Position numbers and translations under genes: made by a program. From Hymenobacter fodinae (lineage in GTDB: Bacteria; Bacteroidota; Bacteroidia; Cytophagales; Hymenobacteraceae), in contig NZ_SRLA01000001.1 of the NCBI RefSeq assembly GCF_004745825.1, positions 310,001-374,000 of the forward strand: a DNA stretch of 64,000 nucleotides, in the 5' to 3' direction. A model generated the notes under the pieces. The model searched no databases. It saw only the letters and a list, made by a program, of their open reading frames with translations, and had not been told where the DNA came from. This document shows, piece after piece, positions 1-8,877 of this stretch; position 1 is the first letter of the stretch; every line of letters begins with the position of its first letter.

Positions 1-1
1 C

Positions 2-559
2 ACCGTGAGCGTGGCCCTGCTGGCCATTGGCCGTGCCTGGAAACAGCGGCCGGGCGCCCGCTCGGCCTTGTTCGTGTGGCACGGTGCCGAGGAGCGCGGC
101 CTGCTGGGCTCCCGCTGGTTTGCCGAGCACCCCACGGTACCGAAATCCTCCATTGTAGCCGTGCTCAACGGCGACATGATGGGCCGCAACGCCCCCGATT
201 CGGCGGCCTTGCTGGGCTCCACGGCCCCGCACCGCAACTCCCAGGCCCTGGTGGATATGGCTCTGAAAGCCAACCAAAACATTACCAAGTTCACCCTCGA
301 TAACTCCTGGGACGACGCCAAACACCCCGAGGGCTGGTACTTCCGCAGTGACCACCTGCCCTACGCTCGCGCCGGCATCCCAGCCCTGTTCTTCACCACC
401 TTACTTCACCCCGACTACCACACCCCCCGCGACGAGGCCTCGCGCATCGACGTGGCCAAGCTCACCCGCATGACCCGCTGGATGTACGCCACCGGCTGGG
501 CTGTCTCCGCCACGCCGCAGCGCGTAACCCAAGACCCCAACTTTAAGCTGGAGCGGTAG
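2..559 (+). CDS. M28 family zinc aminopeptidase, C-terminal part (5' end outside window)
   Basis: The reading frame is open from the left edge, so only the last ~185 residues are present. It carries the di-zinc peptidase signature of family M28: GAEERGLLGS (catalytic and metal Glu pair), NGDMMGRN (metal Asp), SDHLPYARAGIPALFF and the late metal His in HPDYHTPRD. M28 enzymes remove N-terminal residues from peptides; in Bacteroidota they are usually exported to the periplasm or surface, but the signal peptide would lie upstream and cannot be checked. The gene is convergent with the next one, with a hairpin terminator and a REPIN-like repeat between them. The peptidase family is secure; the substrate is unknown. 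Confidence 0.9.
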   Translation, partial: TVSVALLAIGRAWKQRPGARSALFVWHGAEERGLLGSRWFAEHPTVPKSSIVAVLNGDMMGRNAPDSAALLGSTAPHRNSQALVDMALKANQNITKFTLDNSWDDAKHPEGWYFRSDHLPYARAGIPALFFTTLLHPDYHTPRDEASRIDVAKLTRMTRWMYATGWAVSATPQRVTQDPNFKLER

Positions 560-587
560 CCGAACAACCTTGGACAGCTAACAGCCC

Positions 588-734
588 GTCATGCTGAGCG
601 CAGCCGAAGCATCTCTCCCGCTTCGTCTAGGCCAGTTCACTAGCCCAAGGTTTAACCCCTGGACTATGGAGCGGTTGAATTTATAAAAGTGAAATTAGCG
701 GGAGGTAGAGATGCTTCGGCAAGCTCAGCATGAC
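588..734. repeat. REPIN-like inverted-repeat element, copy 1
   Basis: About 147 bp bounded by terminal inverted repeats: GTCATGCTGAGC at the left and its complement GCTCAGCATGAC at the right. The similarity extends ~34 bp inward through GAAGCATCTCT and CCCGC. The centre is unrelated and contains one TAGGCCA heptamer. It lies between convergent genes. Three further copies occur at 37919-38140, 46571-46662 and 62931-63020. It is non-coding and non-autonomous, resembling a REPIN or MITE. Confidence 0.8.
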
Positions 735-760
735 GTTCTAAAAGATTCATAACAAACATA

Positions 761-801
761 AAAAAGCCCAGCCTCCTCATAGCGAGAAGGCCGGGCTTTT
801 T
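761..801. terminator. Bidirectional hairpin terminator
   Basis: AAAAAGCCC...GGGCTTTTT stem, continuing GCCT/AGGC past one mismatch. It has an A-run on one side and a T-run on the other, and sits between two convergent genes, so it can serve both. Confidence 0.8.
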
Positions 802-823
802 ACTGAGCTAACTTGAAAGTGGC

Positions 824-1099
824 TTAGTTCAGCCACACGGTCAGCAGCAGTTCAAAACGGTGAGGCGCATAGGCATTGTAATACGGGGCTTCGCCCTCGA
901 AGCCGAGAACGTGCACCAAGGGCAGGCCTTCGGTGCGGGAGTCTACTACCCGAACGGGGTAGAGCTGGCCTTCCTCGGGCCAGTCGCCTACGTGGTTGTA
1001 GGGGCGCTGGCTAGCATCTACGCAACGAGCGTAGTCGACGAAGGGGGCGTGGCGGGTGGCTTCCGCCAGGGTCAGGTTTTCTACTTCGTACTTTGGCAT
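824..1099 (-). CDS. Hypothetical protein, 91 aa
   Basis: I do not recognise the family. The protein is small, soluble and acidic, without signal peptide, membrane segment or cysteine-rich motif. It has mixed alpha/beta character, with an N-terminal YEVENLTLAEATRH segment and an aromatic C-terminal half (YYNAYAPHRFELLLTVW). Coding evidence is ordinary: Met start, codon usage like its neighbours, a terminator immediately downstream and no competing frame. The phrases LYPVRVVDSRTEGLPLVHV and FEGEAPYYNAYAPHRF look like beta strands of a compact domain. It is transcribed alone, facing the M28 peptidase gene. Confidence 0.6.
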   Translation of the reverse strand: MPKYEVENLTLAEATRHAPFVDYARCVDASQRPYNHVGDWPEEGQLYPVRVVDSRTEGLPLVHVLGFEGEAPYYNAYAPHRFELLLTVWLN

Positions 1100-1193
1100 A
1101 TTGAGTCTTTCTACAAGAAAACAGCCGTTTTAATTCACTTTTAGCAGCATATCTCACGCCAGGTGAGCGCGCTGGGGGCTGACGAGCTGTAAG

Positions 1194-3701
1194 TTAGAGT
1201 TTAAACTGAAAACTCACCTTTACCCCAAAGGTACGGGCCCCGGGAGAGTTTCGATACGTAAGTCGGTGCAGGAAGTCGACGCGGGCCACCCGCAAAATGT
1301 TCTCTATGCCGTAGCCTACCTCGGCGTACGGCGCACGGCCCAATGACTGAAACGTAGGCAGAGGCCCGCCGTTTACGGGGTCTTCGGTGGGGTTGATGCG
1401 GCGGTTGGCGTCGCTTACGCTACCCCACAGCACGTTGCCCGTGGCCACCAGCCGCCAGTTAAGTTGCTTGATGGCCGGGATGGAGTTTAACAGGAAGCCA
1501 TCGAATTGGTTTTCAAACCGGAAGGAAACGTACCGGTCGCTCACAAACTCAAAGTAGCGCATTAGGTTGAACGCCCCCGAGTTGTAGAATGGCGACTGAT
1601 TACCCAAGTGTGATTTCAGCAGCGGATAGGGCACTGTGCTCGGGATGATGCCGGCATCGAGGCGGTAGTCGGTGCGGCCCACCTGGCCTAGCCGGATGCT
1701 TTGGTCGATGAGCACATTAAGCTTCTGGTAGCGGAAGTCGCTGCCCAATAAGTTATCCACCCCCAGCGTGTAGCGCACCGTAAACACCGGCCACCGCTTC
1801 AGCCCGATGGCCGTGCGGCGGTTCTGGTTGTTGGGCACCAGCACCTCGTCGCGGGCGTAGCGTGACTCCACCACCACTTCCGAGAGGGTAAAGTGGTCGT
1901 CGGTGGGGGCCCCGGGCCGCTGCTCCTGGGTGTAGTAAGCAAAGGGGTAGAGCGGGTCGAAACTCTGCCGCCGCAGCATCACGCGCTGGGTAAAGCCCCG
2001 GAACAGGTCCGTCTGAAGGGCTACGGTGGTTAGGTTGCGGCGCAGAGGGCGGCTGGAGGTAATGTTGCCCAGCCGGGCCGAGGCCTCAAACAACGGGTTC
2101 TCTAGCGCGTAGTCGTTGTCGAGAAGGGCGACCTGGTCGAGGTCGTTACGGTGTTCGAAGTTGAGCACCGTCCAGTGGCGGCGGTCCAGAATACGCTGCA
2201 CCCGCAGGCCGTACTTGAAGCGCCCGTCGCGGGTACCGTAGGCCAGGTAGGGACGCAGCAGCCAGTCGCGGCTAAACTCCGGCGTGGTCCGGAAGCCCAC
2301 CCGGAAGCGGTTGCCCTCAATGTTATTGAAGCTGTAAGCCGTCAGGATAGGGCCCCAGTCGATTTTGCCGGCCCGGTAGTAGCCATTCACGGCAATATCG
2401 GCCACCTCCAGCAGGTTGCGCATGGCTGGCAGCTGCCGCACCGAGTCCAGCACCATCAAGGTAGCCTGCTCCTCCCGACTCAGCGAGTCGGGCCGATTCT
2501 TCTCGAAGAAATCCTTGGGCCCATCAAATGCATCGGCGGCCGTCTCCAGCGGCCGGTCGTAGAACGCCAGGGGCTTGGGGTGGTTGACGTCGAAGTTGGT
2601 ATTGACGATGGTGAGGCGGGCCAGAATGCCGGTACTGCCTTTGGTGGGCTTGATACCAATGACCACGGCGGTACGCCGGGGCAGGCCCGCGCCGGCCGCC
2701 GAGGCTACCAGGTCTTGCTTTACCTGTACCTGCTCCACAAAGTTGAGGTTGGCCTCGGGGCTCACCACCAAATCTACCCGGCGCAGGGCATAGGTTTCGG
2801 TGTTGATCCAGATGGTGCCCACGAAGGCCAAGTCCTGGGGGCGGCGTGGCTTCACACCAATCTTATAGCAGAAGTCCTGGCCTACGAATACCGAGTCTTG
2901 CAGGTCGTATTCGTAAGTGAACTTCCAGCCATCGGCAATGGGCGAGATAAAGTCTTTGCCCAGGAGCTGCTGCCAGTTGAGGTAAAAGTCCCAATCCTGA
3001 AATGAGGAGCCGAGAATCTGAGAGGTGACGGAGCCTTCCCGCGGTGCCGCGCCGTGCAATTGGGTGCGCCGGATTTCCTCACGTTTCCGCAAAGGCTGGT
3101 TATTCTGGTAGAAGCGCGACAACACCTCCGACGCGAAAAACGGCACCACGGGTTTGCCTTGGGCGTCGCGGGGCAGACCCATACTGTCGGCCACCTGCGT
3201 CATCTGGCGCAGCAGCTTGCGGCGGCTCACTTGGTCGGGCAGGTTATTCAGGGCGACTTCCGTGCGGCTGTAGCTGTCAAACTCAAACGCCGTCAGGTTG
3301 CGCTTGTTGTTGCGAGGCTTGTGCTCCTGCACCCGGCGCAAAATAGCATAAGCGGGGTTCTCCCGGGGCCGTACCACCACCTCCCCCAGTGAAACCGAGC
3401 CCGCGCCCAACGCAAAGTTGACGGTGTGGCTGGCTAGGCCACTCACGCGCTTGCGTACCGTGCCAAACCCAATGGCCGACGCCGCCAGTGAATCGACTGG
3501 GTCAGGCACTGTGAGCTGATAACGGCCGTCTTCGTCGGCGGTGGCGCCCTGCCCGGAGCCAGGCACGAACACCGAGGCAAAGGGCACGGGCTTTCCATTG
3601 GCGGCCTCCGTTACGCGCCCCGTAAACACTACCCGTTGGGCCCAAGCTGGGCCTACGCCTACCAGCAGCACTAGCGCAAGCAGCAGGTAAACGAATTTCA
3701 T
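1194..3701 (-). CDS. DUF5686 / carboxypeptidase-regulatory-like outer-membrane protein
   Basis: 835 aa. An N-terminal signal peptide ends at PAWAQ (about residue 22). A carboxypeptidase-regulatory-like beta-sandwich follows (residues ~22-110, VVFTGRVTEAANGKPVPFASVFV, with DEDGRYQL), then the long DUF5686 region to the C-terminus. The C-terminal half is rich in alternating hydrophobic/aromatic strands and ends in SFQFKL, as expected for an outer-membrane beta-barrel. This arrangement is very common in Bacteroidota. The N-terminal module resembles the one in TonB-dependent receptors, but no plug domain is visible. Function in the family is unknown; a structural or transport role in the outer membrane is inference. 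It is monocistronic on the minus strand. Confidence 0.85.
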   Translation of the reverse strand: MKFVYLLLALVLLVGVGPAWAQRVVFTGRVTEAANGKPVPFASVFVPGSGQGATADEDGRYQLTVPDPVDSLAASAIGFGTVRKRVSGLASHTVNFALGAGSVSLGEVVVRPRENPAYAILRRVQEHKPRNNKRNLTAFEFDSYSRTEVALNNLPDQVSRRKLLRQMTQVADSMGLPRDAQGKPVVPFFASEVLSRFYQNNQPLRKREEIRRTQLHGAAPREGSVTSQILGSSFQDWDFYLNWQQLLGKDFISPIADGWKFTYEYDLQDSVFVGQDFCYKIGVKPRRPQDLAFVGTIWINTETYALRRVDLVVSPEANLNFVEQVQVKQDLVASAAGAGLPRRTAVVIGIKPTKGSTGILARLTIVNTNFDVNHPKPLAFYDRPLETAADAFDGPKDFFEKNRPDSLSREEQATLMVLDSVRQLPAMRNLLEVADIAVNGYYRAGKIDWGPILTAYSFNNIEGNRFRVGFRTTPEFSRDWLLRPYLAYGTRDGRFKYGLRVQRILDRRHWTVLNFEHRNDLDQVALLDNDYALENPLFEASARLGNITSSRPLRRNLTTVALQTDLFRGFTQRVMLRRQSFDPLYPFAYYTQEQRPGAPTDDHFTLSEVVVESRYARDEVLVPNNQNRRTAIGLKRWPVFTVRYTLGVDNLLGSDFRYQKLNVLIDQSIRLGQVGRTDYRLDAGIIPSTVPYPLLKSHLGNQSPFYNSGAFNLMRYFEFVSDRYVSFRFENQFDGFLLNSIPAIKQLNWRLVATGNVLWGSVSDANRRINPTEDPVNGGPLPTFQSLGRAPYAEVGYGIENILRVARVDFLHRLTYRNSPGARTFGVKVSFQFKL

Positions 3702-3943
3702 GTGGTAAACAGATTAGGCCAGATGTTGGGAAGGTAGCAACGGGTAAGATACACAGGTTCTGAGCACAAGCAAGGCCCGCACCCGGTAAGTTCCAGCGTC
3801 TGTTACTTTACGTACTAGAGCCGGCAGAGGAAGTGGAGTTTCTTGGACTCGAGTAGCAGAACGCAAAAAATAGTGGCCTACGGCTTCCTGTACTGCTTTC
3901 TGCGCTACCCTCTATCATCAGAGGTGGAGTGGCCTAGCCGGCA

Positions 3944-4909
3944 TTATTTCGGGCACTCCTCGCGGGTAAGAGTTTCGTTGATGCAGATTGCGGCCTGGCA
4001 CCCTTTTGCCGCGGCCAGCAGGGCTTGCTGCGTACCGGGCGTAATATCGCCGGCGGCATAAAACCCACGTATCGAAGTCTGCTGGTCTTTATCGACTAAA
4101 ATGGCACCTTTCTCTGAGCGGCTGCAGCCTAACTGCTCGGCAATGGGGCTGCGCTGGTGCTGGTGGGCATGAATAAACACGGCCTTGCGGGCCAGCTTCT
4201 CCCCCGACTTCAGCAGCAAATGTTTCAGGTCGCCCTCCGGAGTGCCCACGAGGCGTTCTATCTCTTCCTCCCGCACGGTAATGCCCTGGCGGCGCAGTCG
4301 CCGACGAGCATTTGGGGTTAGCCCTTTCCAGCCATCGGTGCACACAATAATGTCGTTGCTCCATCGGCTCACTAACAGGGCTAGGCCAGTGACGCTTTTG
4401 TGCTTGCCATACACGGCCAGCGGTTTGTCGCGCACTTCCCAGCCATGGCAGTAGGGGCAATGCAAAACTCCGCTGCCCCACAGCTCGCGCATGCCATCAA
4501 GGGGCGGCAACTCATCGTCGACCCCCGTAGCCAGCAGCACCTTGCGGGTGGTGTAGGTGGTGAGGTGGCCAGTGGCCCCTTCCAGCGTCAGGCGGAAGTA
4601 TTTGCTCATTACCTCCACCTTCAGCACACGCGCTTCCCGCACTTCCACGGTTTTGTAGGGGGTGAGTTGCTCCCGGCCCAGGCGTAGTAGCTCATCAGGA
4701 AGCATGCCGTCGCGGGTCAGGAAGCCGTGCACTGCCGGGGAAGGAGCATTGCGGGGCTTACCACCGTCGCAGACCAACACGCGGCGCAGGCAGCGGCCCA
4801 ATACCAAAGCGGCACTCAGGCCGGCGCTGCCCGCTCCAATAATCATCACGTCGTAGTCGGTGGCAGGCTGAGCAGGTGCGCGGTGGCGGGGAGTGGTTGC
4901 AGCAGGCAT
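3944..4909 (-). CDS. Thioredoxin-reductase-like NAD(P)/FAD-dependent oxidoreductase
   Basis: 321 aa, cytosolic. The FAD-binding Rossmann motif is clear near residue 24 (IIGAGSAGLSAALVLG), the redox-active pair sits in CPYCHGWE, and the C-terminal FAD contact is GFYAAGDIT. This is the low-molecular-weight thioredoxin reductase fold, in the subgroup whose redox motif is CPYCHG[WY]E. The second nucleotide-binding site is degenerate: PLAVYGKHKSVTGLALL stands where GxGxxA is expected, so NADPH use or partner may be altered. There is no adjacent thioredoxin gene. Likely role: electron transfer to a disulfide partner or small-molecule thiol oxidation; the exact substrate cannot be assigned. Confidence 0.85.
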   Translation of the reverse strand: MPAATTPRHRAPAQPATDYDVMIIGAGSAGLSAALVLGRCLRRVLVCDGGKPRNAPSPAVHGFLTRDGMLPDELLRLGREQLTPYKTVEVREARVLKVEVMSKYFRLTLEGATGHLTTYTTRKVLLATGVDDELPPLDGMRELWGSGVLHCPYCHGWEVRDKPLAVYGKHKSVTGLALLVSRWSNDIIVCTDGWKGLTPNARRRLRRQGITVREEEIERLVGTPEGDLKHLLLKSGEKLARKAVFIHAHQHQRSPIAEQLGCSRSEKGAILVDKDQQTSIRGFYAAGDITPGTQQALLAAAKGCQAAICINETLTREECPK

Positions 4910-4985
4910 ACAATAGTAGTTAGTAGCGGCGTATCTATACCGCCAAAATGCCTTTGCGGTTAAGGCTGACTAGCGGTTGCTGGGC

Positions 4986-5024
4986 ATAAAAAAAGGCTCC
5001 TGGTAGCCAGGAGCCTTTTTTTAT
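4986..5024 (-). terminator. Rho-independent terminator of the 1.1-kaa secreted protein gene
   Basis: Perfect 18-bp arms (4986-5003 and 5007-5024) around a 3-nt loop. GGCTCCTGG pairs with CCAGGAGCC, flanked by A7/T7 runs. It lies just downstream of the minus-strand gene ending at 5039. Confidence 0.9.
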
Positions 5025-5038
5025 AATTGTTAGAAGAG

Positions 5039-8000
5039 TTACTCTTTGATCAGACGAGCGGTTTTAACCACAGCCTGTCCATTCACCTGAATCAGGTAGA
5101 GACCTGCGGGCCACTGGCCTACGGGCAACTCCTGCGCTAGGCCACCCGTAGCCGACCCCTGATACACCAAGCGGCCGGTTACGTCACGTACGGTAACCTG
5201 GTAGCTGCCTGCTGCCAAACCACCTAAATTAAGAGCGGCATGGCTAGAAGCTGGGTTAGGAGTTGCGCTAATAGTAGTTCCTGCTTTAACGAATGTTACT
5301 ACTTGAACACTGCTGAAGCTGGTAGTGCCGTCGGTGTCTACCTGCTTGAGACGGTAGTACACCGTGCCAGCTGCCTTGGCTGCTACTTGTGCATCGGTGA
5401 AGCGGTAGTCCGTGGCTAGGGTGGTGGTGCCCTGGCCTTTCACCTGGCCGACGGCACTGAAGCTCTTGCCGTCGAAGCTGCGCTCCACCACGAAATGGTC
5501 GTTGTGCAGCTCCTGGGCCGTGCGCCACGTCAGCTGGGCGTCCTGGCCGGCGTCCTTGGCCACAAAGCTCACCAGCTCTACTGGTAGCGGGCCTGCAACT
5601 ACAGTGATATTACCAGAGAACTCAGATGTGTTACCAACCTGTATGTTATTAACAGTAGAAAGTACCGTAGCAGTAGCAGTAAGCTTAGCGCTAGACAAAT
5701 TTGTTTGTGCTCCTAAAGGAAACACGAAGAGAAAGCGGTTAGCGTTAGTTTCTGAACCTTGATCAAAGCTAGGAACAAAAGTGCTAGTGTTGTAAGAACT
5801 GGTTTTGGTATCACCGTCGGCTGAAGAACCTTCTGTAGCGTTGAAAAGGTACGTGTTACCTTCTCCAAATGACGTTGGGTCAGCGGCCGCAATAAAGAAC
5901 TCTACCAAGGAACCAGCTGGAGCAAATCCAGTTACGATCAAGCTATTATTGCTGACTTTAGCCTGCGTGATAACCGGGAAGTTCAGTAATCCATTGGCGC
6001 CGCTTGTAGCTGTTTTCCCACTGGCATTCAATGTAACATCATCTCCAGTAGCAGCTGTATTGGCCGAAAGGTCTATGCCTAAGCCAATATTTCCGGAGAT
6101 GCTGTTCTCCGTAAACCGGTTGCCGGAAGTGCCATTCAAGGCCACAATACCATCGCCGGAGTTGTTAGTGATGGTGTTAGCACTGATCAGGTTGTTATTG
6201 CCTGAAGTAATGCTGATACCAGCATCATCAGTAACGTTAGTACCTGCTCCGTTAGAGCCAATGGTATTGCCACTAATAATGTTGTTGCTAGCGCTGACCA
6301 GCTCAATGCCAAAGCCGTTGTTGCTGCTGATGTTATTATTATTAATGGTGTTGCCAGATGCGTTTGACAGCAGTACCCCGGCTCCGTCGTACGCAATAGT
6401 AGTACTCGTCGCGGCAACAGTTCGGCCGGTACGGAACACGTTATTGCGGAGAGTAACGCCCATGGCGCCATTTCCCAAAAGCACCGAAGCAATAGTGTTA
6501 TTAAATCCGGTTACATCTGTCACAATGGAGCCGTTAGTACCTGCGCCAGAAAAAACAATGGCTGCGCCATCTTCTAGTACGGCACCGGTAGTATTTAAGG
6601 CCCGGCTACCATTTGTGCCACCACCAACATTGCCAGCACCCGTGATATTCAGTGACGCAATGCGAGTATTGCCTCCTGTAACTGAAATTCCCCCGCGGTT
6701 AGAAGTGTTGAAGTCCAAAATAATCTCACCTGCCAAGTTGTTAGCAGTAGGCGTGGTCCCTTCTCCCGTCAAAATAGTCTGCAGCTTACCATCAATGGCG
6801 GTGTTGCTATCGGTGATGGTTGGTAAGGCCGCTAAGCCAGAGAACGTGAAAGCGTTAGTCTGGGCACTGTAGCCAGCGGGTGCCGTCATGTTCAGGCGCA
6901 GACCGGGTAGTGCTGTGCCAGAGGTGCGGCCATCGTTCAGCATGAAGATGGCGTACTCAGTGCCTGCTGCTGGGTCAATGGCAGTTGTGTTAGTGGCGGG
7001 GGTGCCGTTAAACGCAACTTGATCTAAACCGGCGTTCGTGAGAGCGTTACTATTGTTGATGAACTGACGCAATGAGCCTTGACCAGAATTATTGGTGTTA
7101 ACAACGGTGCTGAAATTGAAGCCGAAGTCAGCTCCAACCGCAGTAGTGCCAGTAGCTACCGTAACAGCAGCTTGACTTTGGGCAATGGTTGTTGCTGTAT
7201 TCAGGCTGGCTAGAGTAGTGCCTGTAGTGCCTGCACCAGCATCAATCTTAGTAGGCGTTTCGCCACCTACATCGTCAGTAGTACCATTGTATGTCTGTAT
7301 TGGGATAAGCGTATTAACATAGCCTGGGCGGCTGCTGGTTACTGTGCTGTTAACTACACGCACAATGTAGCTTCCCGCAACAGGATTGAAATTATATTGA
7401 CCATCTGCATCAGTATTAACCGCTGACACAAATGTTCCAGTTGAAGTGTAAAGTTCTACGCGTGCACCTGGTCGAGCTGAAGTTCCACTAGCAGTAATGG
7501 GTCGACCAGCGCCACCACCATAGTTAATATCTTCAAATACATATCCTGTGATGGGGGTGACAGCAGTAGATGATACACTGATTAACCAGCCGTCACCACC
7601 ATGTGTTGTGGGAGTAGCTGGATACCATGTGTTTATTTGTCCATCCCCCTTTAGTGAAATTCGAAACTTTATAGTAGTAATACCAGAGGATGGCGTTGTT
7701 ACTAACACAGAACCGCTAGCTGCTCCTTGTCCTGTAGTACCATTAAATATAGATGCACTATTTGTGATAGCGGTGTTGCTGACTGTGAGTTCTTGTGAAC
7801 CAGAGAGTTTAGATAAAGAAACTCCTGTTGTGATTAAGGATAGATTGGTTGTATAACCAATAGTCCCGTCACCAGTCGTACTGGCACCACCTAAACCAGA
7901 AAAATGTAGAACAGGGTTTACGACGGCTCTGTTAAACGTAACAGTGAGGTCAGCATATGGGTACTCTGCACTTGTGCTAGCTGTCCTATTTAAAGCACGA

Positions 8001-8455
8001 GTTGATAGTAAAACTTCAACTCCATAATTGGTCGTAGTGCTGATACCCCCATTTACGCCATTAGCTGATGTAAAATTAGTGTTGCTAGATCCTCCAATAG
8101 AGCCTAAGGTCTGATATATAGCAAGTGCAGTCGCATTAGTTCCACCTGAGTTGTTCCCTCCCCCAAAAGAAGCACCTGTATTCGTTGTTGGAACAGACGT
8201 TACATTGGTATATACCTGATTATCCAGTCTAAAAGTGGCTGTCGTTGTAGGGGTATATGTGGCGTACGTGGTGCCTGTAGGATTATCAGTATTGTTTCGA
8301 AATGTGACAGTCTGATCGGCTATCGAAGGTCCACTACCAGTTGGGCCCCCTCCCGTCGCAAATTCTAGTGTTGGTACCGTCTGCGCTAGGGCATTAGTCA
8401 GCCCAACTACGCTCCATGTTAGCAGTGCTATCAACGATCGTAAATGTACTCTCAT
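5039..8455 (-). CDS. Secreted parallel beta-helix protein with SdrD-B-like module and T9SS type A sorting domain
   Basis: Start set at 8455, giving the signal peptide MRVHLRSLIALLTWSVVG...ALA; an upstream in-frame ATG at 8488 would bury it. Order (approximate residues): N-terminal lectin-like beta region (25-300); SdrD-B/Cna-B-like module with FEDINYGGG and DADGQYNF (300-390); right-handed parallel beta-helix rich in N/G/T repeats, opening GQGSLRQFINNSN (450-820); a beta domain ending NTSEFSGN; a PVELVSF fibronectin-like module (956-1057); a C-terminal T9SS type A domain (ATPNPASSHAALNL to ARLIKE). It should be exported by Sec, crossed to the surface by T9SS and retained or released after CTD cleavage. 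Adhesin or polysaccharide-binding roles are inference. The first third is AT-richer than the rest. Confidence 0.88.
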   Translation of the reverse strand: MRVHLRSLIALLTWSVVGLTNALAQTVPTLEFATGGGPTGSGPSIADQTVTFRNNTDNPTGTTYATYTPTTTATFRLDNQVYTNVTSVPTTNTGASFGGGNNSGGTNATALAIYQTLGSIGGSSNTNFTSANGVNGGISTTTNYGVEVLLSTRALNRTASTSAEYPYADLTVTFNRAVVNPVLHFSGLGGASTTGDGTIGYTTNLSLITTGVSLSKLSGSQELTVSNTAITNSASIFNGTTGQGAASGSVLVTTPSSGITTIKFRISLKGDGQINTWYPATPTTHGGDGWLISVSSTAVTPITGYVFEDINYGGGAGRPITASGTSARPGARVELYTSTGTFVSAVNTDADGQYNFNPVAGSYIVRVVNSTVTSSRPGYVNTLIPIQTYNGTTDDVGGETPTKIDAGAGTTGTTLASLNTATTIAQSQAAVTVATGTTAVGADFGFNFSTVVNTNNSGQGSLRQFINNSNALTNAGLDQVAFNGTPATNTTAIDPAAGTEYAIFMLNDGRTSGTALPGLRLNMTAPAGYSAQTNAFTFSGLAALPTITDSNTAIDGKLQTILTGEGTTPTANNLAGEIILDFNTSNRGGISVTGGNTRIASLNITGAGNVGGGTNGSRALNTTGAVLEDGAAIVFSGAGTNGSIVTDVTGFNNTIASVLLGNGAMGVTLRNNVFRTGRTVAATSTTIAYDGAGVLLSNASGNTINNNNISSNNGFGIELVSASNNIISGNTIGSNGAGTNVTDDAGISITSGNNNLISANTITNNSGDGIVALNGTSGNRFTENSISGNIGLGIDLSANTAATGDDVTLNASGKTATSGANGLLNFPVITQAKVSNNSLIVTGFAPAGSLVEFFIAAADPTSFGEGNTYLFNATEGSSADGDTKTSSYNTSTFVPSFDQGSETNANRFLFVFPLGAQTNLSSAKLTATATVLSTVNNIQVGNTSEFSGNITVVAGPLPVELVSFVAKDAGQDAQLTWRTAQELHNDHFVVERSFDGKSFSAVGQVKGQGTTTLATDYRFTDAQVAAKAAGTVYYRLKQVDTDGTTSFSSVQVVTFVKAGTTISATPNPASSHAALNLGGLAAGSYQVTVRDVTGRLVYQGSATGGLAQELPVGQWPAGLYLIQVNGQAVVKTARLIKE
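5283..5590. repeat. 308-bp exact direct repeat, copy 1
   Basis: Read block by block, this tract matches 9122-9429 without a difference (offset 3839). It diverges at both borders (5282 vs 9121; 5591 vs 9430). It encodes the PVELVSF module immediately before the sorting domain. Confidence 0.95.
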
Positions 8456-8488
8456 CCAAAAAGCTGTATGTATGAAAAATGGGAACAT

Positions 8489-8824
8489 GTTTTAAAGGCC
8501 GAGTCTATGTTAGTATACTTCAAGATTCTGAAGCAAAGTTTGAGAATTAGACAAAGGGAGTATTACTCAGCTTGATTATGTGTTTAAAATATAATTTTTC
8601 ATATAAAGGAGCAGCTCTCTTAATAAGGCTTTTGTCAAAATTGGAACAGATTTTCATTTTGAAAATCTTACAAAAGTAGACCTTGACAATAATGATTTAA
8701 TAGGTTGTATACATTAATTTTCAGTTACTTAGCACGGTTTAATTAAATATTAGTAGCGTTATAAATTTAGATATGAAATTATGCTTTTGCTGTTGCACTT
8801 ATAATGTCTAAGTACATGCATAAA
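8489..8824. other. AT-rich promoter/leader gap upstream of the 1.1-kaa secreted protein gene
   Basis: About 340 bp, strikingly AT-rich compared with the surrounding sequence. No ORF of note. It holds a candidate -7 box (separate entry) and must contain the promoter of the minus-strand gene starting at 8455. The low GC continues into the first ~900 bp of that gene. Confidence 0.6.
8671..8678 (-). promoter_or_regulatory. Candidate Bacteroidota -7 box
   Basis: Reads TACTTTTG on the minus strand, matching TAnnTTTG. It lies 216 bp upstream of the secreted protein start at 8455. No convincing TTTG -33 element was found at the usual distance, so this is tentative. Confidence 0.3.
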
Positions 8825-8827
8825 AGC

Positions 8828-8860
8828 AAAAAGCCCCTCTGCCAAGCAGAGGAGCTTTTT
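8828..8860 (-). terminator. Terminator of the 2810-aa secreted protein gene
   Basis: Hairpin AAAAAGC(C)CCTCTG / CAGAGG(A)GCTTTTT with one internal mismatch and a T-run on the minus strand, 18 bp past the stop codon. Confidence 0.85.
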
Positions 8861-8877
8861 AGTTATCAGTTAGTAAA

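Noticed and set aside
3702..3943. tRNA gene in the gap before the flavoprotein gene
   Set aside because: No cloverleaf; T-arm and acceptor consensus absent on both strands. No tRNA found anywhere in the window.
5805..6872. 355-aa plus-strand ORF
   Set aside because: Antisense shadow of the beta-helix region; low-complexity V/P/A/L composition and no family.
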